DNA of 64,000 bases, from positions 3,038,001-3,102,000 of the forward strand of contig JBBCGH010000001.1 in assembly GCA_037200445.1 (NCBI GenBank). The letters run 5' to 3'. The position numbers and the translations under genes were made by a program. The stretch comes from Alphaproteobacteria bacterium (lineage in GTDB: Bacteria; Pseudomonadota; Alphaproteobacteria; Rhizobiales; Xanthobacteraceae). This document shows positions 37,836 to 46,911 of the stretch, piece by piece. Below the pieces are notes generated by a model. The model ran no database searches. It was given only the letters and a program-made list of their open reading frames with translations, and had not been told where the DNA came from. Every line of letters begins with the position of its first letter. The first letter of the stretch is position 1.

Positions 37836-39206
37836 ATGAAGCGATACCTGATCGGTGCTGTAGCGGCGTGCGCCGTGCTGGCGGCGACTTCGGCGTCCGC
37901 GCAGCAAAAGACCATCAGCGTCTGGTTCGGCAAGGGCTTCTACAAGGCCGAAGACGACGCCCTGCTCGACGTGATCAAGAAATTCGAGGCCAAGACCGGC
38001 ATCAAGGTCGAGCTCTCGCAGTACGCCATCCAGGACATGATCCCGAAGACCGTGGCGGCGCTCGATTCCGGAACGGTGCCGGACGTTGCCTATTCGGACA
38101 GCTACGACGTGCAGGCCGGCGGCAAGTGGGCCTTCGAGGGCAAGCTCGAGGATCTCGGTGACATCCTGCTGCCGATGAAGGACCGCTTCGCGCCGAACAC
38201 GCTCGAGACGGCCTACCTCTACAACGACCAGACCAAGAAGAAGGGTTACTACGGCTTCCCGCTGAAGCAGCAGACCATGCACGTCCAGATCTGGAAGGAT
38301 CTGCTGGAGAAGTCCGGCTTCAGGCTCGAGGACATTCCAAAAGGCTGGAAGGAATACTGGTCGTTTTGGTGCGACAAGGTGCAGCCGGCGTTCCGCAAGG
38401 CGACCGGCACGCGCGGCTTCGGCATCGGCAATCCGATGGGGGTGGAGTCCACGGACTCCTTCCAGTCCTTCTACACCTTCATGGACGCCTATAACCTCAA
38501 GCTGGTCGACGACAACGGCAAGCTTCTGGTCGATGACCCCAAGGTGAAAGAGGGGCTGGTCAACGCGCTGCGCGACTACACCGACATCTATACGAGGGGC
38601 TGTACGCCACCGTCCTCGACGACCTGGAAGGACCCGGACAACAACGTCGCCTTCCACAACAAGACGACGGTGATGACGCACAACTTCACCATCTCGATCG
38701 CGGCGAAGTGGTTCGAGGATTCCAACAACCCGGCGCTCACGCCCGAACAGCGCGCCGCCGGCAAGAAGGCCTACGAGGAAGACATCGTCACGGCCGCGTT
38801 TCCGAACAAGCCGGACGGTTCGGCGATCAAGTATCGCTCGGACGTGAAGACCGGCGTGGTCTTCACCGCGGCGAAGAACAAGGCCGAGGGCAAGCAGTTC
38901 ATCGCTTTCCTGCTGCAGGAGGAGAACGTGCGGCCTTACATCGAAGGCGCGCTCGGCCGCTGGTTCCCGGTGATGAGCGAAAGCCAGAAGAGCCCGTTCT
39001 GGCAGGCCGACCGCCACCGCAAGGCCGTCTATAATCAGTTCATGGGCGGTACGTCGTCGTTCGACTTCACCAAGAACTGGAAGTTCACGATCCTGAACAA
39101 CGAGAACGTCTGGGCCAAGGCGATGAACCGGGTCGTGAGCGAGAAGGTGCCGGTCGAAAAAGCGGTCGACGAGTTGATCGCCCGGCTCAAGGAAGTCGCG
39201 GGCTGA
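37836..39206 (+). CDS. ABC transporter substrate-binding protein, family 1 (sugar-type)
   Basis: A 456-residue extracellular solute-binding protein. Signal peptide MKRYLIGAVAACAVLAATSASA; then KTISVWFGKGFYKAEDDALLDVIKKFEAKTGIKVEL, the usual opening of family 1 binding proteins for sugars or polyols. A strong ribosome site (gggaggagag) precedes the ATG. Two MalF/MalG-type permease genes follow. A stable hairpin at 39216-39240 separates it from them, parallel to aapJ. The ligand is unknown. Confidence 0.9.
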   Translation: MKRYLIGAVAACAVLAATSASAQQKTISVWFGKGFYKAEDDALLDVIKKFEAKTGIKVELSQYAIQDMIPKTVAALDSGTVPDVAYSDSYDVQAGGKWAFEGKLEDLGDILLPMKDRFAPNTLETAYLYNDQTKKKGYYGFPLKQQTMHVQIWKDLLEKSGFRLEDIPKGWKEYWSFWCDKVQPAFRKATGTRGFGIGNPMGVESTDSFQSFYTFMDAYNLKLVDDNGKLLVDDPKVKEGLVNALRDYTDIYTRGCTPPSSTTWKDPDNNVAFHNKTTVMTHNFTISIAAKWFEDSNNPALTPEQRAAGKKAYEEDIVTAAFPNKPDGSAIKYRSDVKTGVVFTAAKNKAEGKQFIAFLLQEENVRPYIEGALGRWFPVMSESQKSPFWQADRHRKAVYNQFMGGTSSFDFTKNWKFTILNNENVWAKAMNRVVSEKVPVEKAVDELIARLKEVAG

Positions 39207-39215
39207 TAGAGTGAC

Positions 39216-39240
39216 GCCGGCCGCCTGAAGCGCGGCCGGC
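39216..39240 (+). terminator. Hairpin between binding-protein and permease genes
   Basis: Arms gccggccgc (39216-39224) and gcggccggc (39232-39240) pair perfectly around a 7-base loop, ten bases after the stop codon. No T-run follows. It probably causes partial termination or protects the upstream message. Confidence 0.65.
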
Positions 39241-39258
39241 CCTCATTCGGATGCCGCC

Positions 39259-40134
39259 ATGGCAACGATGACACTGTCCACGAACGAGGCGGCCCCGCGC
39301 GGGCCGCTTTCGTCGTGGCTGACGCCGGCGCAGACATGGGGCGTCCTGCTCGTCGTTCCGTATCTGCTCGTGTTCTGCGCCTTCGTTGTCTATCCGGTCA
39401 GCTACGGCTTCTGGCTGGCGCGCAATCCGGCGAGCTACGTCGCGCTCGCCAACGATCCGATCTTCGCGCGCGCCGCCGTCAATACGCTGATCTTCCTGGT
39501 GGTCGGCATCAACATCAAGATGCTGATCGCGCTGTTCCTGTCGGGCTTCTTCGTGCAGCAGCGTGCCTGGATCCGCTGGCTGTCGGTGCTGTTCATCCTG
39601 CCCTGGGCGGTGCCGTCGATCCCGACCATCCTGTCGGTGCGATTCATGCTCAATCCCGAATGGGGCATGATCAACCAGATCATCTTCAAGCTCACAGCCG
39701 AGGACGGTCCGAACTGGCTCAACGAGCCGTCGATCGCGCTCACCATGGCGATCCTGATGCACATCTGGAAATCGCTGCCGTTCTGGACGCTGATCCTGGT
39801 GACCGGCCGTCTCGCGATCCCGCAGGACCTCTATGAGGCAGCCGAGGTCGACGGCGCGAGCGGCCTGCAGAAATTCCGCTTCATCACCTGGCCGTCGATG
39901 CAGACGCTGTATCTCACCTGCACGCTGCTCTCGATGATCTGGACGCTCGGCGACTTCAATAGCGTCTACCTGCTGACCGGCGGCGGCCCGGCGGACCTCA
40001 CGCATGTGCTGTCGACGCTCGGGATCCGCTATCTCAGGCTCGACCGGCTCGATCTCGCGATGGCCTCGATCGTCTGCGCGCTGCCGCTGGTGTTGCCGCT
40101 CGTCTATGTGATGATGAAACGGCTGTCGCGATGA
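39259..40134 (+). CDS. ABC transporter permease (MalF-type)
   Basis: A 291-residue inner-membrane permease with six helices. The opening LTPAQTWGVLLVVPYLLVFCAFVVYPVSYGFWLA is typical of sugar permeases, and the EAA loop EAAEVDGASGLQKFRFITWPSM, which contacts the ATPase, is clear. It overlaps the next permease by four bases (ATGA). Confidence 0.9.
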   Translation: MATMTLSTNEAAPRGPLSSWLTPAQTWGVLLVVPYLLVFCAFVVYPVSYGFWLARNPASYVALANDPIFARAAVNTLIFLVVGINIKMLIALFLSGFFVQQRAWIRWLSVLFILPWAVPSIPTILSVRFMLNPEWGMINQIIFKLTAEDGPNWLNEPSIALTMAILMHIWKSLPFWTLILVTGRLAIPQDLYEAAEVDGASGLQKFRFITWPSMQTLYLTCTLLSMIWTLGDFNSVYLLTGGGPADLTHVLSTLGIRYLRLDRLDLAMASIVCALPLVLPLVYVMMKRLSR

Positions 40135-40982
40135 AGATCCCGTCGCTCCGCGAAGCCGGCGCCGAGGCGAAACTGTTGCTCGTCGGCATTCCGGTCTTCA
40201 TCTGGACCATGCTGCCGCTCTACCACATGTTCCTGTTTGCGATTTCGCCGAAGGAAGACGCGTTCAGCGGAAAAATCTGGCCGGATCATCCGACGCTGCG
40301 CAACTTCGGCATCGTATTCCGCCAGGAGCACTACTTCCTGCGCGACTTCTACATCCAGTTCTGGAATTCGACCGTGATTGCGCTCGCGGTCGGCGCGTTG
40401 ACGCTGCTGATAGCCACCGCCGCGGCGTTCGCGATCTCGCGGCTGCGGGTGAGGGGCGGGCGCACCATCATGAACCTGGCGCTGTTCACCTACTTCATCC
40501 CGGCGGCGTTCCTCGCCGTCCCGATGTACCGCACCATGGGCATCTACGGCCTGCTCAATAACCACTGGGCGCTGATCCTCGCGATGGTCACGATCGCGGC
40601 GCCCTACGCGATCTGGGTCCTGAAGCAGGCCTCCGACAAGCTGCCCGTCGAGCTCGATGAAGCCGCCGTGGTCGATGGCGCAACCACGCTGCAGCTTTTC
40701 CGGCTGGTCTATGTGCCGCTGATGATGCCGTCGCTGGTCGCGGTCGGCACCTACGCGATCCTGCTCGCCTGGAACGAATACCTCTATGCGTTCCTGCTGC
40801 TCTCGAAGGACGTCGAGCTCACGTTGCCGGTCGCGCTCGGCAACTTCCTCGCGGCCGACGACAGTCCGTGGGAGTTGTTGATGACGACGGGCGTCATCTA
40901 TGCGCTGCCGCCCGCCGCCATCTACTATGTCTTCCGCCGCTACATGGTGTCCGGGCTCACCGCCGGGGCGGTGAAGAGCTAG
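40131..40982 (+). CDS. ABC transporter permease (MalG-type)
   Basis: A 283-residue permease, partner of the preceding one. It has WTMLPLYHMFLFAISPKED at the start and the EAA loop DEAAVVDGATTLQLFRLVYVPLMMPSLVAVG. No ATP-binding protein follows; the next gene runs in the opposite direction. Such transporters often share a MsmX/UgpC-type ATPase encoded elsewhere. Confidence 0.9.
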   Translation: MKIPSLREAGAEAKLLLVGIPVFIWTMLPLYHMFLFAISPKEDAFSGKIWPDHPTLRNFGIVFRQEHYFLRDFYIQFWNSTVIALAVGALTLLIATAAAFAISRLRVRGGRTIMNLALFTYFIPAAFLAVPMYRTMGIYGLLNNHWALILAMVTIAAPYAIWVLKQASDKLPVELDEAAVVDGATTLQLFRLVYVPLMMPSLVAVGTYAILLAWNEYLYAFLLLSKDVELTLPVALGNFLAADDSPWELLMTTGVIYALPPAAIYYVFRRYMVSGLTAGAVKS

Positions 40983-41536
40983 CCTAGCCGCTCGAACTTT
41001 CCGTTGATCGCCATCAAGCCGGTCTCGACCCCGAGTTTGGGCTGTTTCTCGTTCACCTGCTTGCGGAATTCCGCGAGCGCCTTGCGATGCGTCTCGGTCT
41101 CGGCGGCCTTGGTGGCGACCGCTGCGTCGCCATAGGCGATCTTGGCGGCACCGCAATCGCGGTGATTGATCGCGATGACCTTCTTGATGTTGTGCAGCTC
41201 GATCGAGGTGGCGAGGTTGTCCCAGAACGCCTTGTGCCAATCCTTGAACGGTTCGGCGACCACGCCGATCGCGGCGCCCGCGATCACGAACTGGCTGAAT
41301 TTGCCGGTCAGGTGGTGTTTCACCGTGTACTTTCGCACCGGCTCCTGCATGCGGGGGTCGATGCAGCTGAGAACCATCGCCTCATAGTGTCCGGTGGCGG
41401 CGAGCGCCATGAACGGCTGAAGCCCGGCGAACAACGCAAGGCCGCCGCCTGCCCGCAGCAGATGACGCCGGTCGAACCGCCGCACCAGAAGATCGGCGCA
41501 GCAGGTGCAGCCTCCGAAGTTGTGCAGTTCAGTCAT
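40979..41536 (-). CDS. Beta-class carbonic anhydrase, exported
   Basis: A 185-residue beta-carbonic anhydrase that interconverts CO2 and bicarbonate. Zinc ligands and the Asp-Arg dyad are visible: Cys58, Asp60 and Arg62 in SCIDPRM, His125 and Cys128 in NHRDCGAA. The N-terminus carries RRFDRRHLLRAGGGLALFAGL, a twin-arginine-like signal, so it is probably periplasmic, which is less common for this class. A short Cys-rich GGCTCC lies before the signal. The start was taken at the ATG at 41536. It overlaps the end of the permease gene by four bases. Confidence 0.85.
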   Translation of the reverse strand: MTELHNFGGCTCCADLLVRRFDRRHLLRAGGGLALFAGLQPFMALAATGHYEAMVLSCIDPRMQEPVRKYTVKHHLTGKFSQFVIAGAAIGVVAEPFKDWHKAFWDNLATSIELHNIKKVIAINHRDCGAAKIAYGDAAVATKAAETETHRKALAEFRKQVNEKQPKLGVETGLMAINGKFERLG

Positions 41537-41692
41537 TGTCGGCCCCTGTTGGAAAAAATCGCCGCGTCTAATCTGCGCCACCTTCATCAGGAACGCAGCC
41601 GGCGAATGTTAACTTTCCCGTGACCGCCGCGGCATCTGAAACCTGACGGGCTCTACCCCGTATGGGTACCGAGCCACCATCGGGAGGAACGG

Positions 41693-42520
41693 ATGACCAG
41701 CGCCAATATCGCCCACATTCAAAGCCTGTACGCCGCGTTCGGGCGCGGCGACATCGCTGCCATTCTCGCCGGCTGCACACCGGATATCGACTGGCAGACC
41801 GTTGGCCGGGCGAAGGATTTTCCGACACTTGGTCCCCGCAAGGGCGTCGCGCAGGTGCAGGAGTTCTTCCAGCTTGTGGACGAGCACGAGCAATTTTCCG
41901 AATTCTCGCCCCGCGAGTTCTACGCCGCCGATGACAAGGTCTTCGTCCTCGGCAGCTACACGATGAAGATCAGGCAAACCGGCAAGTCGGTCGCGACCGA
42001 ATGGGCGCACGTCTTCACGCTGAAAAACGGCAAGGTCGTCCGGTTTCGCGAGCACACCGACACGGCGCAACTCGCGGCGGCCTTCGCCGGGGCGGGCAAA
42101 TTCAAGGTCGCGCGCCGCTTCATCGACGAGGTTTGCAACGGCCGGAAGCTCGCGGTCGCGGAGAAGATCTTCTCAGCCGATCACGTCTACCGCGATCCTG
42201 GCAGCCCCGGGACCGGTAAAGGGCCGGCGGGCATCAAGGATCTGATCGGCACCTATCATCGCGGCGTCAACGACGCGCGCTGGGAGGTGCACGCCATGAT
42301 TCACGCAGGCGACACGGTGGTCATGCGCTGGACCGGAAGCGGCACCCATACCGGCGAGCTGTTCGGCATCCCGCCGACGCACCGCAAGGTGAGCGTGGAT
42401 GGAATCTGGATGCTGCGCATCGTGGGCGGAAAAATCGTCGAGAGCTGGAACTGCTGGGATACGCTCGGGCTGCTGCAGCAGCTCGGTGTCGTGCCGCAGC
42501 TCGGCGCGAAGGCGGCCTGA
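41693..42520 (+). CDS. Tandem SnoaL/NTF2-like protein
   Basis: A 275-residue protein made of two NTF2-fold domains. The first (about 1-125, starting MTSANIAHIQSLYAAFGRGDI) is a SnoaL-like domain; the second (about 130-265) is a SnoaL polyketide-cyclase-type ester-cyclase domain with GELFGIPPTHRKVSVDGIWMLRIVGGKIVESWNCWD. Each normally occurs as a separate ~130-residue protein. It has a good ribosome site (gggaggaacgg). The fold suggests a small-molecule isomerase, hydrolase or cyclase; nothing points to a substrate. Confidence 0.82.
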   Translation: MTSANIAHIQSLYAAFGRGDIAAILAGCTPDIDWQTVGRAKDFPTLGPRKGVAQVQEFFQLVDEHEQFSEFSPREFYAADDKVFVLGSYTMKIRQTGKSVATEWAHVFTLKNGKVVRFREHTDTAQLAAAFAGAGKFKVARRFIDEVCNGRKLAVAEKIFSADHVYRDPGSPGTGKGPAGIKDLIGTYHRGVNDARWEVHAMIHAGDTVVMRWTGSGTHTGELFGIPPTHRKVSVDGIWMLRIVGGKIVESWNCWDTLGLLQQLGVVPQLGAKAA

Positions 42521-42521
42521 C

Positions 42522-43553
42522 CTATCTCTCTAAAGGCCCGTTAGCGGTTTTCCACGCGCCGATGCCACCTTCCAGGTGGCAGGAGGAGGTAAGCCGCGCA
42601 TCCTGCGCGGCCTGCACCGCCATCGCGGATCGCTCGCCGAATGCGCAGTAGAACAGCAGCCGCCGGCTCGCTGCGAGGCCGCGCAACAGTCCGCCGGGCG
42701 CGATGTTGGCGGCAAGTTCGCCGTAGGGGGCGTGCAGCGAGCCGGGAATCGCCCCGTGCTTCTCGCGCTCACTCCTCTCGCGCAGGTCGATGAAGGCGAT
42801 ATCGGGTCTCCCGACCAGCGCGAGCGCATCGATCGCGCTCAGCGCCCAGCCGCGCTTTGCAATCTCCTCCTGCGCGAGCCCAACCTTCATGTTCGCCGGC
42901 ACCGCCACATCCATCATCTTGGGATTGGGCAGGTTCAGGCTGTTCATCAGCGAGGCGTATTCGTCGACCGACTTCACCTGCAGGCGCGGATTGAAAGCTT
43001 TCTCCTCGCCGATGGTCGACACCGTTTCGCCCTTGTAGTCGTGCGCGGGGAAGACCAGCGTGCTCTCGGGTAGCCGCAGCAGCTTGTTGAAGATCGAATC
43101 GTATTGCTGGCGCGGGTCGCCGTTCTGGAAATCCGTGCGCCCGGTGCCGCGGATCAACAGCGTGTCGCCGGTGAACACGCGATCCTCCATGCGATAGCTG
43201 TAGGAGTCGTCGGTGTGGCCCGGCGTATAGAGCACGTCGAGCGACAGCCCCTCGATGGAAAGCTTCTCGCCCTCCGCCAGCCGCATCGACACGACGTCGG
43301 CCTTGGTCTGTTCGCCCATCACGGTGATGCAATGGGTGCGGTCGCGCAGCGCGCCGAGCCCCGTGATGTGATCGGCGTGAAGATGCGTATCCACCGCCTT
43401 GACCAGCTTCAGGTCCAATTCACGGATGAGCTGGAGATAGCGGTCGACCTTCTCCAGCACCGGATCGATGATCAAGGCCTCGCCACCGCGCCGGCTCGCG
43501 AGCAAATAGGTGTAAGTGCCGGACACGCTGTCGAACAGCTGGCGAAAGATCAT
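42522..43553 (-). CDS. Persulfide dioxygenase-rhodanese fusion (ETHE1-like MBL)
   Basis: A 343-residue, two-domain protein. Residues 1-240 form an ETHE1-type metallo-beta-lactamase fold with THLHADH (His57, His59, Asp61, His62), YTPGHTDDS and FTGDTLLIRGTGRTDFQ, which oxidises glutathione persulfide to sulfite. Residues about 245-343 are a rhodanese domain with the active-site Cys303 in YCAFGERSA. The fusion would couple sulfite production with sulfur transfer, as in PRF/CstB-type enzymes. It is divergent from the small protein gene at 43691 and near sseA and cysK, consistent with sulfide handling. Confidence 0.92.
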   Translation of the reverse strand: MIFRQLFDSVSGTYTYLLASRRGGEALIIDPVLEKVDRYLQLIRELDLKLVKAVDTHLHADHITGLGALRDRTHCITVMGEQTKADVVSMRLAEGEKLSIEGLSLDVLYTPGHTDDSYSYRMEDRVFTGDTLLIRGTGRTDFQNGDPRQQYDSIFNKLLRLPESTLVFPAHDYKGETVSTIGEEKAFNPRLQVKSVDEYASLMNSLNLPNPKMMDVAVPANMKVGLAQEEIAKRGWALSAIDALALVGRPDIAFIDLRERSEREKHGAIPGSLHAPYGELAANIAPGGLLRGLAASRRLLFYCAFGERSAMAVQAAQDARLTSSCHLEGGIGAWKTANGPLER

Positions 43554-43690
43554 GGCCGGATTCTCCTGCGCCGATCATACACCGATCGGACACATCGATC
43601 ACCGCTTTCGCATGCGGATCGCGACGCGGATTGCCCGCTCGTCCAGGCAACTGTAGGAAGTGATGTTCCAATCAACTGGAGGCTGAGCCA

Positions 43691-44101
43691 ATGCCATCGA
43701 AGGTCGTCGATCTGTCAGCGCGCTCGGAGATCATCAGGAACGAGCCGTTCGGCCTGCATTTCTGGGAGTGCAACCCGGCGGAGTACCTCACCTTTCTGCA
43801 AGACCCGCGCACCTTCCTGGAAGGGATGGGGATCAAGCTTGCGAAGGATGTGCGGATTGAGACGGTGATCGAGAACCACGACTGGATCAGCACTAACACC
43901 GACAAGATGCGGCGCGGCCCCGGAATCGTCTGCAACGTGGGCAGCGGCAATGTCGGCGTGGCGCGCAAGATCTATCGCATCATCAGCTACGGGCACAAAG
44001 ACGAGGATATCGGCAAGTTCAGGAAAGCGCTGTTGCACTCGCCCGACGAACAGGAGCGGGCCGCGAAGCCACGCAAGGGCGCGGGCAAAAAGAAGCGCTA
44101 A
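43691..44101 (+). CDS. Unrecognised 136-residue protein with leader-like segment
   Basis: No family is confidently recognised. Residues about 29-63 ([20 protein letters not shown], then [10 protein letters not shown]) resemble the nitrile-hydratase-derived leader (NHLP) pattern 'xLLxDPxxxLxxxGIxLPxxVxVxVVEN'. A middle part is rich in Gly and Val ([20 protein letters not shown]), and the tail is strongly basic ([11 protein letters not shown]). A ribosome site aactggaggctgagcc precedes the ATG. No RiPP-modifying enzyme or peptidase/exporter is nearby. It could alternatively be a small enzyme-fold relative of nitrile hydratase. It ends with a four-base overlap with convergent sseA. Confidence 0.6.
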   Translation: MPSKVVDLSARSEIIRNEPFGLHFWECNPAEYLTFLQDPRTFLEGMGIKLAKDVRIETVIENHDWISTNTDKMRRGPGIVCNVGSGNVGVARKIYRIISYGHKDEDIGKFRKALLHSPDEQERAAKPRKGAGKKKR

Positions 44102-44955
44102 CCCTTCACGATAGGGGTGTCGGGACGGGCACCCCACTCGGACCAGGAGCCGTCGTAGAGCGCCTTCGGCTCCTTGCCGAGGGCGTCGAGCGCGAGCCAA
44201 AGGACCGCGGCCGTCACGCCGGAGCCGCAGCTTGTCACCGTCGGTTTATCGAGATCAACCTTGCCGGCCGCGAAAGCGGCGGAGAGTGCTTCGGGCGGGG
44301 CGAGACGCCCGTTTTGCACCACCGTGGAGGACGGCACGCTGAACGAGCCGGGCATATGACCGCCACGCAGCCCGGGGCGCGGCTCCGGCGCCTCGCCCCG
44401 GAAGCGGTCCGCCGGCCGCGCATCGACCACCTGCGCGGTCTTGTCGAGCAACACCTTCTGCACGTCGTCGACCGAGGCGACCATGTTGCGGTTGAGCTTC
44501 GGCGTGAATGTTTTTGCCGGGCGCGGCGTTGCGGCGCCGGGCTCGGTCGGCCGCCCCTCGGCTTTCCACTTCGGCAGTCCGCCGTCGAGGATGAAGACCT
44601 TATCGGCGCCGAACACGCGGATGGTCCACCATACCCGCGGTGACCCGCCGAGCCCTGCGCCATCGTAGACAACGACGGTCATCCCATCGCCGATCCCGAG
44701 TGCGCTGACCTGGGTGGCGAATTGCTCCGGCGACGGAAGCATGTGCGGCAGCGGATTGGATTTGTCGGCGATTGCGTCGATGTCGAAGCGTTGTGCGCCG
44801 GGAATGTGAGCTGCGATAAATTCGGCCTGCGCGTCGCGCTTGAGTGCGGGCAAATAGAACGAGCCGTCAAGGATTGCTACATTCGGATCGTTTAGATGCG
44901 CGGCCAGCCATTCGGTCGAAACCAGCCAGCGGCTGGCCAATTTTTCTTCTGCCAT
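44098..44955 (-). CDS. sseA: 3-Mercaptopyruvate sulfurtransferase
   Basis: Transfers sulfur from 3-mercaptopyruvate to a thiol acceptor or cyanide. The 285-residue protein has two rhodanese domains: an inactive N-terminal one ([21 protein letters not shown]) and a C-terminal one with active-site Cys243 in TSCGSGVTA, the CG[S/T]GVTA loop distinguishing mercaptopyruvate enzymes from thiosulfate rhodaneses. SGV after the Cys also fits. It lies next to the AlaX and cysteine synthase genes on the same strand. Confidence 0.93.
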   Translation of the reverse strand: MAEEKLASRWLVSTEWLAAHLNDPNVAILDGSFYLPALKRDAQAEFIAAHIPGAQRFDIDAIADKSNPLPHMLPSPEQFATQVSALGIGDGMTVVVYDGAGLGGSPRVWWTIRVFGADKVFILDGGLPKWKAEGRPTEPGAATPRPAKTFTPKLNRNMVASVDDVQKVLLDKTAQVVDARPADRFRGEAPEPRPGLRGGHMPGSFSVPSSTVVQNGRLAPPEALSAAFAAGKVDLDKPTVTSCGSGVTAAVLWLALDALGKEPKALYDGSWSEWGARPDTPIVKG

Positions 44956-44968
44956 CGCAAGCTCCGAT

Positions 44969-45685
44969 TTAGGCGAACGATATGCGCACGCGGCGGTTCT
45001 GCTTGCCCTTTTTCTCGATTTGCGTCACGCGCACGGCGCCGATTTCGCCGGTGCGGCGGACATGCGTGCCGCCGCAGGGTTGCAGGTCGAAGCCGACGAT
45101 CTCGATCAGCCGCACGCGGCCGGTGCCGATCGGGGGTTTCACCGACATGGTCTTCACCAAGCCCGGATTGGCCTCGAGCTCGTCGTCCGTGATCCAGCGC
45201 GAGCGCACTTCGGCGTCGGCCTTGATCATCTCGTTGACCTTCGCGGTGATCTCGTCCTTGTCGAGCCCTGCTTCCGGAATGTCGAAATCGAGCCGGCTGT
45301 CGTCCTCGTTCACGGCGCCGCCCGTCACCGGATAGGGGAGCACGGCGGAGAGGAGATGCAGCGCGGTGTGCATGCGCATGCGCCGGTAGCGCGGGCCCCA
45401 GTCGAGCTTCAGCGTCACGTTGTCGCCGACCGAGGGCCGCCCGTTGACGCTGTCCGCCGGCACGTGCGCGATTTCGGTCTTGAGCTGATCGTTGTAGACG
45501 GCGGTGGCGAGCGGAAATTCGCCGGCCGGCGTGACCAGCACGCCGCTGTCGCCGGGCTGTCCGCCCGAGGTCGCGTAGAAGCAGGTGCGGTCGACCACGA
45601 TGCCGCCCTTGTCGGTCAGGCCGAGCACGGTCGCGGGCGCAGAGGTCAGGTACGCATCTTCGCGGAACAGGCAGTCGGTGGGCAT
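44969..45685 (-). CDS. Alanyl-tRNA editing protein (AlaX type)
   Basis: A free-standing editing factor that removes Ser or Gly mischarged onto tRNA-Ala. The 238-residue protein has the AlaRS second-additional-domain motifs: [13 protein letters not shown], the zinc HxxxH in MHTALHLLS, and CxxxH in [15 protein letters not shown]. Its length and N-terminal beta-barrel part fit AlaX-M. It sits between cysK and sseA in what looks like one transcription unit (12 and 13 base gaps). Confidence 0.93.
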   Translation of the reverse strand: MPTDCLFREDAYLTSAPATVLGLTDKGGIVVDRTCFYATSGGQPGDSGVLVTPAGEFPLATAVYNDQLKTEIAHVPADSVNGRPSVGDNVTLKLDWGPRYRRMRMHTALHLLSAVLPYPVTGGAVNEDDSRLDFDIPEAGLDKDEITAKVNEMIKADAEVRSRWITDDELEANPGLVKTMSVKPPIGTGRVRLIEIVGFDLQPCGGTHVRRTGEIGAVRVTQIEKKGKQNRRVRISFA

Positions 45686-45697
45686 GCACTCTCTCTC

Positions 45698-46732
45698 TTA
45701 CACGAATGGCGGCTTGATCTTCGACTTTCGCTCCAGCCAGGCCGGGACGGGCAGCTTCTTGGAGCGCAGGAAATCCGGATTGTACAGCTTCGATTGGTAG
45801 CGCGTGCCCGAGTCGCACAACAGCGTCACGATCACCTTGCCGGGGCCAAGATCCTTCGCGAGCCGCACCGCGCCCGCGATGTTGATCGCCGATGAGCCCC
45901 CGAGACAGAGGCCCTCATGCTCGAGCAGGTCGAAAATGTACGGGATCGCCTCGTCGTCGGGGATCAGATAGGCCTTCTCGCACTTGATATCTTCGATGAT
46001 CGGCGTCACGCGGCCGAGCCCGATGCCCTCGGTGATCGAGCCGCCTTCGCTCGGCTTTGCTTCGCCGTGCGCGAACAGATTGTACATCGCGGCGCCGCGC
46101 GGGTCGGCGCAGCCGATCACGATGTCCTTCTTCATCTCGCGCAGGAAGGTCGAGGCGCCGGCGAGCGTCCCACCGGTGCCGACGGTCGAGACGAACGCAT
46201 CGACCTTGCCGTCGGTCTGCTGCCAGATCTCCGGGCCGGTCGAGGTGTAGTGCGCGAGCCGGTTGTCGAGGTTATTCCACTGGTCGGCAAAGATGCAGCC
46301 GTTCGGCTCGGTCTTCTTCAGCTCTTCGGCAAGCCGCCGCCCGACATGCTGGTAGTTGTTCGGATTGCTGTAGGGGACGGCCGGCACCTGAACCAGCTCG
46401 GCGCCGCAGAGCGTGAGCATGTCTTTCTTTTCCTGGCTCTGCGTCTCGGGGATGACGATCAGCGTGCGGTAGCCGCGCGCGGCAGCCACGAGTGCGAGTC
46501 CGATGCCGGTGTTGCCGGCGGTGCTTTCCACCACGAGGCCGCCCGGCTGCAGTTCGCCGCGCTTTTCCGCCTGCAGGATCATGGTGCGCCCGGCGCGGTC
46601 CTTCACCGACTGGCCCGGATTCATGAATTCGGCCTTGCCGAGAATCGTGCAGCCGGTCTCTTCCGAAACGCGCTTGAGCTTGATCAGCGGCGTGTTGCCG
46701 ATCGCTTCAACGATACCGTCGCGAAGTTGCAT
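45698..46732 (-). CDS. cysK: Cysteine synthase A
   Basis: Makes L-cysteine from O-acetylserine and sulfide with PLP. The 344-residue protein shows GNTPLIKLKRVSEETG, the PLP lysine Lys44 in GQSVKDRAG, the substrate loop ESTAGNTGIGLAL, and GTGGTLAGAS for phosphate binding. The C-terminus is a little longer than the classic CysK (about 310). It is the first gene of a cysK-alaX-sseA unit. Confidence 0.94.
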   Translation of the reverse strand: MQLRDGIVEAIGNTPLIKLKRVSEETGCTILGKAEFMNPGQSVKDRAGRTMILQAEKRGELQPGGLVVESTAGNTGIGLALVAAARGYRTLIVIPETQSQEKKDMLTLCGAELVQVPAVPYSNPNNYQHVGRRLAEELKKTEPNGCIFADQWNNLDNRLAHYTSTGPEIWQQTDGKVDAFVSTVGTGGTLAGASTFLREMKKDIVIGCADPRGAAMYNLFAHGEAKPSEGGSITEGIGLGRVTPIIEDIKCEKAYLIPDDEAIPYIFDLLEHEGLCLGGSSAINIAGAVRLAKDLGPGKVIVTLLCDSGTRYQSKLYNPDFLRSKKLPVPAWLERKSKIKPPFV

Positions 46733-46911
46733 GGAAAGGACCCGGTGGGACGTGAACGACCCTAGAAGAGGGCAGGGGCGTCAACAAGCTCCCTAGCATG
46801 TAACCATCGCGGTGGGCGCCGAAAGGCCCGTCCGAAAGAATGATTTGACTGGGAATCGTCCAGTCGCGATAGCGACATTCCACAGTTACCCGGACGGGCA
46901 GGTGAGAACTC

